A stretch of 64,000 bases of DNA from Duganella phyllosphaerae (lineage in GTDB: Bacteria; Pseudomonadota; Gammaproteobacteria; Burkholderiales; Burkholderiaceae_D): positions 62,001 through 126,000 of the forward strand of contig NZ_LROM01000147.1 of assembly GCF_001758785.1 (NCBI RefSeq), read 5' to 3'. A model generated the notes under the pieces. The model ran no database searches and was not told where the DNA came from. It was given only the letters and a program-made list of their open reading frames with translations. The position numbers and the translations under genes were made by a program. Below, piece after piece: positions 62,748 to 64,000 of this stretch (positions within the stretch are counted from its first letter, which is position 1; each line of letters opens with the position of its first letter).

Positions 62748-63554
62748 ATGAATACGCAACTGAGCCCAGAAACGACCTCCGCGCTTGCAGGCGCCGGCAA
62801 GCGCACGACCATCGCCATCTCGAACCTGAATTTTTTCTACGGCAAGACCCAGAGCCTGACCAACGTCAACCTGAACATCCATGAGCGCCAGGTGACGGCC
62901 TTCATCGGCCCGTCGGGTTGCGGCAAGTCGACCCTGCTGCGCACGCTCAACCGTATGTACGACCTGTACCCTGGTCAGCGCGCCGAAGGCGCGATCATGT
63001 ACCGCGGCCGTAACATCCTCGAGGCCGGCCAGGACTTGAACATGCTGCGCGCCAAAATCGGCATGGTGTTCCAGAAGCCGACGCCGTTCCCGATGTCGAT
63101 CTACGACAACATCGCGTTCGGCGTGCGCCTGTACGAAGACCTGTCGAAAGGCGAGATGGACGAGCGCGTGGAGTGGGCGCTGAAAAAAGCGGCACTGTGG
63201 GGCGAAGTGAAAGACAAGCTGACCAAGAGCGGCCTGTCGCTGTCGGGTGGCCAGCAACAGCGCCTGTGCATCGCGCGCGGCGTGGCGGTGAAACCGGACG
63301 TGCTGCTGCTCGACGAGCCAACCTCTGCACTGGACCCGATTTCGACCTCGAAAGTGGAAGAGCTGATCAGCGAACTGAAGCAGGACTACACCATCGCCAT
63401 CGTCACCCACAATATGCAGCAGGCGGCGCGCTGCTCCGACTACACCGCCTACATGTATTTGGGCGAGCTGGTGGAGTTCGGCGAGACCGACCAGATCTTC
63501 ATGAATCCTGCCCGCAAAGAAACCCAGGATTACATCACCGGCCGCTTCGGCTGA
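62748..63554 (+). CDS. pstB: Phosphate ABC transporter ATP-binding protein PstB
   Basis: A 268-residue ATPase that drives phosphate uptake. Walker A is GPSGCGKSTLLRTLNRM (about residues 50-66), the PstB-typical IGMVFQKPTPFPMSIYDNIAFGVRL follows, the signature is LSLSGGQQQRLCIARG, Walker B is LLLDEPTSALDPIST, and the H-loop is VTHNMQQAARCSDYTAYMYLGELVE. A short N-terminal extension (about 18 residues) precedes the domain. It lies third after pstS in the operon, followed by phoU. Confidence 0.96.
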   Translation: MNTQLSPETTSALAGAGKRTTIAISNLNFFYGKTQSLTNVNLNIHERQVTAFIGPSGCGKSTLLRTLNRMYDLYPGQRAEGAIMYRGRNILEAGQDLNMLRAKIGMVFQKPTPFPMSIYDNIAFGVRLYEDLSKGEMDERVEWALKKAALWGEVKDKLTKSGLSLSGGQQQRLCIARGVAVKPDVLLLDEPTSALDPISTSKVEELISELKQDYTIAIVTHNMQQAARCSDYTAYMYLGELVEFGETDQIFMNPARKETQDYITGRFG

Positions 63555-63561
63555 TCGAACT

Positions 63562-63567
63562 TATAAT
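63562..63567 (+). promoter_or_regulatory. Perfect -10-like TATAAT before phoU
   Basis: TATAAT lies between pstB and phoU, 21 nt before the phoU ATG. It could be an internal promoter giving basal phoU expression. No convincing -35 is seen, so this is tentative. Confidence 0.35.
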
Positions 63568-63588
63568 ACGACAATACGGAGAATCGGC

Positions 63589-64000
63589 ATGATCGGTGAA
63601 CACTCATCCAAACAATACGATAACGAACTCGAAGCGATCCGCTCGAAGGTGCTCTTGATGGGCGGCATCGTCGAGACCCAGTTCCTCGACGCCATGACGT
63701 GCTTTCGCATCGGCAACCCGGAACGCGCCGACCGCGTGATGCGCGAAGACGACACCGTCAACCAGCTCGAAGTGTCGCTCGACGACGCCTGCAGCCACCT
63801 GATCGTGCGCCGCCAGCCGGCCGCCAACGACCTGCGCACCATCATGGCCACCATCAAGGTGATTACCGACCTCGAGCGCATCGGCGACGAAGCGACCAAG
63901 ATCGCCCGCACCGCCAAGGCGCTGCATTCGCGCGGCACCGCCACCGTCAATCACTACGAAATGGTGCGCAACATCGCCAACAACACCAGCGACATGCTGC
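63589..64000 (+). CDS. phoU: Phosphate signalling protein PhoU, cut by the right edge
   Basis: The first 137 residues of PhoU are visible. PhoU is a cytoplasmic helical-bundle protein that links the Pst transporter to PhoR and keeps the Pho regulon off when phosphate is plentiful. The text EHSSKQYDNELEAIRSKVLLMGGIVETQFLDAM and the metal-site helix VITDLERIGDEATKIA (the ExxxD-type motif, near residue 105) identify it. An ACGGAG site precedes the ATG. The remaining 100 or so residues lie beyond the window. phoB and phoR would be expected next but cannot be seen. Confidence 0.95.
   Translation, partial: MIGEHSSKQYDNELEAIRSKVLLMGGIVETQFLDAMTCFRIGNPERADRVMREDDTVNQLEVSLDDACSHLIVRRQPAANDLRTIMATIKVITDLERIGDEATKIARTAKALHSRGTATVNHYEMVRNIANNTSDML

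Overview
The window is a 64 kb piece of chromosome from a high-GC, Gram-negative betaproteobacterium. The gene set (LeuA type 2, short malic enzyme, LplT, MltD, DUF1853, DUF1415/DUF1289, a RhlE helicase, a PhoB-type pst locus) and the protein sequences resemble Oxalobacteraceae of the Massilia/Duganella/Janthinobacterium group. That placement is from memory of homologues and no search was run. No rRNA, tRNA, prophage, complete insertion sequence or CRISPR array was seen. Genes are densely packed, with many 4-nt ATGA/GTGA overlaps.

The most distinctive content is in the first 17 kb. It looks like a split selenium/ergothioneine module. A PhnD/PhnC/PhnE/PhnE-like ABC importer with an extra LolD-type ATPase (1.7-5.8 kb) diverges from egtD-egtB (6.0-8.2 kb), which make hercynine and then its sulfur adduct. 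About 5 kb further on lie selD(senC)-senB and the divergent senA (13.4-16.6 kb), the selenoneine genes. EgtD would supply hercynine to both EgtB and SenA. The importer may bring in a selenium oxyanion, because its binding protein resembles the PhnD clade annotated as putative selenate-binding; this last step is inference. A GNAT acetyltransferase, leuA, a DUF1993 protein and an SDR/LysR pair lie between the two halves.

16.6-36 kb: central metabolism and transport. maeB and gdhA are followed by a LysR gene, a MarR gene divergent from a cation:proton antiporter, and a LysR-porin-binding protein-MFS locus probably for tricarboxylates. A 105-bp REPIN-like inverted repeat fills the gap between two convergent MFS genes. 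Then come a double-DTG retropepsin-like protein, rhlE, fabI, mltD and small conserved genes.

36-51.5 kb: a three-PAS GGDEF-EAL protein overlaps an orphan molybdenum-hydroxylase large subunit. After it come a thioredoxin-like gene, the overlapping tsaB-rimI-UDG-DUF1853 operon, lplT, alr-radA, a one-domain PilZ protein and a CaiB/BaiF CoA-transferase.

51.5-64 kb: a Fur-box-preceded TonB siderophore receptor, an isolated fliD-like gene, an isolated polyamine-binding protein, and a phosphate locus. In the phosphate locus ppk1-sixA and pstSCAB-phoU diverge from a 326-bp region. Each promoter there has a PhoB-type direct repeat 10 nt upstream of a -10 element. phoU is cut by the right edge, and a DUF1800 lipoprotein gene is cut by the left edge.
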